DNA of 6,649 nt from Clostridia bacterium (lineage in GTDB: Bacteria; Bacillota; Clostridia; Christensenellales; UBA1242). A model generated the notes under the pieces. That model saw only the letters and a program-made list of their open reading frames with translations. It was not told the DNA's origin and ran no database searches. Shown in pieces: positions 4,734-6,649 of the stretch. The stretch is taken from NCBI GenBank assembly GCA_017622115.1, contig JAGART010000027.1, positions 1 to 6,649 of the forward strand, read 5' to 3'. How positions within the stretch are numbered: the stretch's first letter is position 1; each line of letters begins with the position of its first letter. Made by a program: the position numbers and the translations under genes.

Positions 4734-5818
4734 GCAAAACAGCCGAACAAAAACTGTATAGCGATAAAAAATTAGATACTTCTGTATATAAGTGTCCTAA
4801 TTGTGGCGGTGAGGCGGTTTTTGATGCGACAAAGCAAAAAATGCGTTGTATGTATTGTGATAGTTTGTTTGATATCGAAACAAATGAAAAAGTTGTTGAA
4901 AAAGATATAAACGAATTACTTTCTAACGCAAAAGTATGGAAAGAAGCGGAAGTTTATCAGTGCAAGAGTTGTGGGGCAAAAGAGATTATTTCTGCACAAG
5001 AAGTTGCTCACGAATGTGCTTTTTGTGGTACAAATAACATAGTTAAAATAGAGGAAATGGCGGGGCTGAAACCGCAAGGTGTTGTGCCGTTTAAAGTTGA
5101 TGACAAACACGCAGAACAAGTGGCTCAAAAATGGACAAGAAGCAAATTTTATGCTCCTCGTTCATTTAAAAAGAGTGCAAAGGCGGAAAACATAAAAGGT
5201 GTATATAATCCTGTATTTACTTTTGATTGTGATACTCGCTCAACTTATGAGGGGCGTTTGGGTAAAAATTACACAACTTATTCGCACGTAAATGGAAAAA
5301 CGGTGGCTCATACGCATACTAATTATTTTAATGTTAAAGGCTCACACGCTATGAAGTTTGATGATTATCTTATACAGGCTTCATCTAATATTACAACTGA
5401 TACTTTGGTTAAGATTTCGCCTTTTTCAACAAATGATGCTCCAAAATACACGCAAGATTATTTGCGTGGTTATGCTGCTAGTACATACAACAAAGATGGA
5501 CAACATTGTTGGAAAGAATGCCAAAGTTGGATGAAATACGATATAGAAAAGCAAATATTAAAAAAGTATGATTATGATGTTAAAGATTATTTAAATATTA
5601 ATACTACTTATATAAATCAAACATACAAATATTTGCTTGTGCCTGTGTATGTTGGGCATACAACTTTTAAAGGCAAATTATACAATTTTTATGTAAATGG
5701 CGAGAACGGAAAAATAACAGGCAAAACACCTGTTTCAGGGTGGAAAGTTGCTTTTACTGTAATTGGTATTTTGGCAATTATTGCTTTAATCGTTGCTGGA
5801 ATATATATTTTAGATTAA
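4730..5818 (+). CDS. YdjG-like tail-anchored membrane protein with two N-terminal zinc ribbons
   Basis: Encodes 362 residues of the TFIIB-type zinc-ribbon protein family related to B. subtilis YdjG. Two treble-clef-like ribbons occur at the N-terminus: C22/C25/C40/C43 and C78/C81/C96/C99. The middle region (about 115-335) holds family-type segments such as LKPQGVVPF (113-121) and YLLVPVYVGHTTFKGKLYNFYVNGENGKITG (301-331). A single hydrophobic segment at about 340-361 ends the chain, so the protein should be tail-anchored with its bulk in the cytoplasm. Expected role is anchoring the SPFH partner at the membrane (inference from the B. subtilis system). The ATG overlaps the upstream stop (ATGA), and its GGGAG site (4716-4720, nine bases away) lies within the codons of the last cysteine knuckle of the upstream protein, implying translational coupling. 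Zinc-ribbon names like 'transcription factor' or 'replication protein' for this family are not supported. Confidence 0.88.
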   Translation: MSKTAEQKLYSDKKLDTSVYKCPNCGGEAVFDATKQKMRCMYCDSLFDIETNEKVVEKDINELLSNAKVWKEAEVYQCKSCGAKEIISAQEVAHECAFCGTNNIVKIEEMAGLKPQGVVPFKVDDKHAEQVAQKWTRSKFYAPRSFKKSAKAENIKGVYNPVFTFDCDTRSTYEGRLGKNYTTYSHVNGKTVAHTHTNYFNVKGSHAMKFDDYLIQASSNITTDTLVKISPFSTNDAPKYTQDYLRGYAASTYNKDGQHCWKECQSWMKYDIEKQILKKYDYDVKDYLNINTTYINQTYKYLLVPVYVGHTTFKGKLYNFYVNGENGKITGKTPVSGWKVAFTVIGILAIIALIVAGIYILD

Positions 5819-5840
5819 ATTTAACAAAAGGAGCAAGATT

Positions 5841-6257
5841 ATGACTTGGAGTGAAATTGCGCTTATTTGTGTTGGTGCTGTACTAGTGGTTGTTGTGCTT
5901 GCGTGGATTATTTCGGCTATTGTTAAGCATAAAAGCACAAGTGAGCAAAGAGTAGATGATGTTTATGTTTCTAATGGCACTCGTTTTACTAAAAGCAAAG
6001 ATGCTGTTGACCAAAAAGGGAATATTAATATTAGCCTAAATAAAGGTGATGTTGTGTTGGAACGTGGGCAAGTGTATGAAATTTCAAAAGAAGGCATTTT
6101 GCCGGGGAAATATACAGTGCTTTCTGCTGATGAAAATGTGGAGGAAATAAACATTCGTATCGGGGGATTAGTGAAATCTTACAAGCACTTTTCTTCTATA
6201 GTATTAGCAGAGGGTGATGAGATTTCTGCTGTTTCTGCAAATGCTATTTTAAGATAA
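5841..6257 (+). CDS. Membrane-anchored protein with cytoplasmic beta-rich domain, unknown function
   Basis: A 138-residue protein with one N-terminal membrane helix (about 6-28) followed by a basic KHK segment, which predicts the C-terminal domain to be cytoplasmic. Residues 60-138 are rich in alternating beta-type stretches (LNKGDVVLERGQVYEIS, LPGKYTVLSA, SSIVLAEGDEISA). The order 'GQVY...LPGKYTV...F..I.L..GDE' resembles a beta-sandwich module of Gram-positive surface and lipoproteins with an 'IPAGTYTV' signature (recalled pattern, not a search result). It could instead be a distant NfeD-like SPFH partner, although no OB-fold signature is clear. AAAGGAG (5827-5833) precedes the ATG by seven bases, and only 22 bases separate it from the YdjG-like gene, so it belongs to the same operon. 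No enzyme motif seen. Confidence 0.8.
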   Translation: MTWSEIALICVGAVLVVVVLAWIISAIVKHKSTSEQRVDDVYVSNGTRFTKSKDAVDQKGNINISLNKGDVVLERGQVYEISKEGILPGKYTVLSADENVEEINIRIGGLVKSYKHFSSIVLAEGDEISAVSANAILR

Positions 6258-6272
6258 TTTTAGGGGGTTATT

Positions 6273-6649
6273 ATGAGTAGAAATTTAGGGTTTAAACTTT
6301 TGGGTGCATTGTTTGTACTCGCTGCTGCTGTGTTGTGGCTCTTATCAATCGTTATGCCAGAAACTTTTGGCTTCTTTACTCTTGCGTGGGCGGGAGTTGT
6401 GCTTTGTGGTGGTTTGGGTTTAGTTGTATTGTTACAAGGTATTTTTCAACAAAATATTACTACAATTAAAAAATTTAAAATCTGGATAGGTATTGCGTTA
6501 GTTATTTGTGCGTTCTTGTGTCTTGTATCTGCATTAGCACTTCAAGATAGTATCGTTTTGCCTATTATTGCTATTGTTTTGGCTGTTGGTTTGGTTATTA
6601 CTATGCTTGCAACTGGTGGAGCAAAATGGGACGAAGGCGACAACCACAA
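6273..6649 (+). CDS. Four-helix membrane protein, partial at window end, unknown function
   Basis: An open frame of 125 codons that runs off the window, missed by a simple complete-ORF search because no stop is reached. AGGGGG (6262-6267) lies five bases before the ATG and 15 bases separate it from the previous stop. Four hydrophobic helices are visible at about 8-27, 34-56, 69-89 and 93-113. The basic N-terminus (SRNLGFK) and the loop between helices 2 and 3 (NITTIKKFK) both suggest a cytoplasmic side. The last visible residues, TGGAKWDEGDNH, are hydrophilic and look like the beginning of a short cytoplasmic tail. Probably the fourth member of the SPFH operon and another membrane partner of the scaffold. 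Family not recognised; true length unknown. Confidence 0.82.
   Translation, partial: MSRNLGFKLLGALFVLAAAVLWLLSIVMPETFGFFTLAWAGVVLCGGLGLVVLLQGIFQQNITTIKKFKIWIGIALVICAFLCLVSALALQDSIVLPIIAIVLAVGLVITMLATGGAKWDEGDNH

Noticed and set aside
4169..4750. Minus-strand open frames inside the SPFH gene, and similar ones at 4916-5128 and 5963-6154
   Set aside because: Antisense shadows of well supported genes; cysteine/histidine-rich or low-complexity translations reflect the sense codons.

Overview
The window reads as chromosomal DNA from an AT-rich, Gram-positive-type bacterium, most likely an uncultured Firmicute (Clostridia- or Bacilli-like). Reasons: strong AGGAG-type ribosome binding sites, sigma-A-like promoters with extended -10 elements (TGnTATAAT), simple hairpin plus T-run terminators, and best recognisable relatives (TypA, YdjI/YdjG-type proteins, a small XRE regulator, a DUF1273-type SLOG protein) that are common there. 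Tryptophan is TGG and TGA is a real stop (4731-4733), so the ordinary bacterial code applies. A genus cannot be named.

Layout. 1-466: a tandem helix-turn-helix (XRE) regulator and its terminator. 467-754: very AT-rich spacer with three copies of an AAATTGATAAA element, a near-consensus promoter and a leader with a small hairpin. 755-2632: typA (bipA), a monocistronic housekeeping GTPase gene ending in a bidirectional terminator. 2678-3502: a small accessory islet of two divergent genes, a 77-residue XRE regulator on the minus strand and a 152-residue SLOG (DprA/LOG-like) protein on the plus strand. Their shared intergenic region holds four copies of an 18-bp palindromic operator, two per predicted promoter. 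3503-3625: three consecutive hairpin-forming repeats with an exact 41-bp period, the last acting as a probable terminator. 3653-6649: a promoter and a four-gene operon: an SPFH protein with two C-terminal zinc ribbons (YdjI-like), a tail-anchored double zinc-ribbon protein (YdjG-like), a membrane-anchored beta-rich protein, and a four-helix membrane protein cut by the window end.

How it works together. The SPFH operon looks like a membrane-associated scaffold related to the Bacillus subtilis YdjG/YdjH/YdjI envelope-stress partners of PspA: one soluble SPFH protein plus three membrane-anchored partners, with stop/start overlap or short gaps and good ribosome binding sites. The XRE-SLOG pair looks like a self-regulated switch: the small regulator probably represses its own gene and the SLOG gene through the operator array, and the SLOG protein may bind a nucleotide-type ligand. 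Its transcript is predicted to start at or next to the ATG, which would make it leaderless. The most unusual material is the 2911-3060 operator region and the 3503-3625 hairpin array. Function of the SLOG protein and of the last two membrane proteins is not known from sequence.
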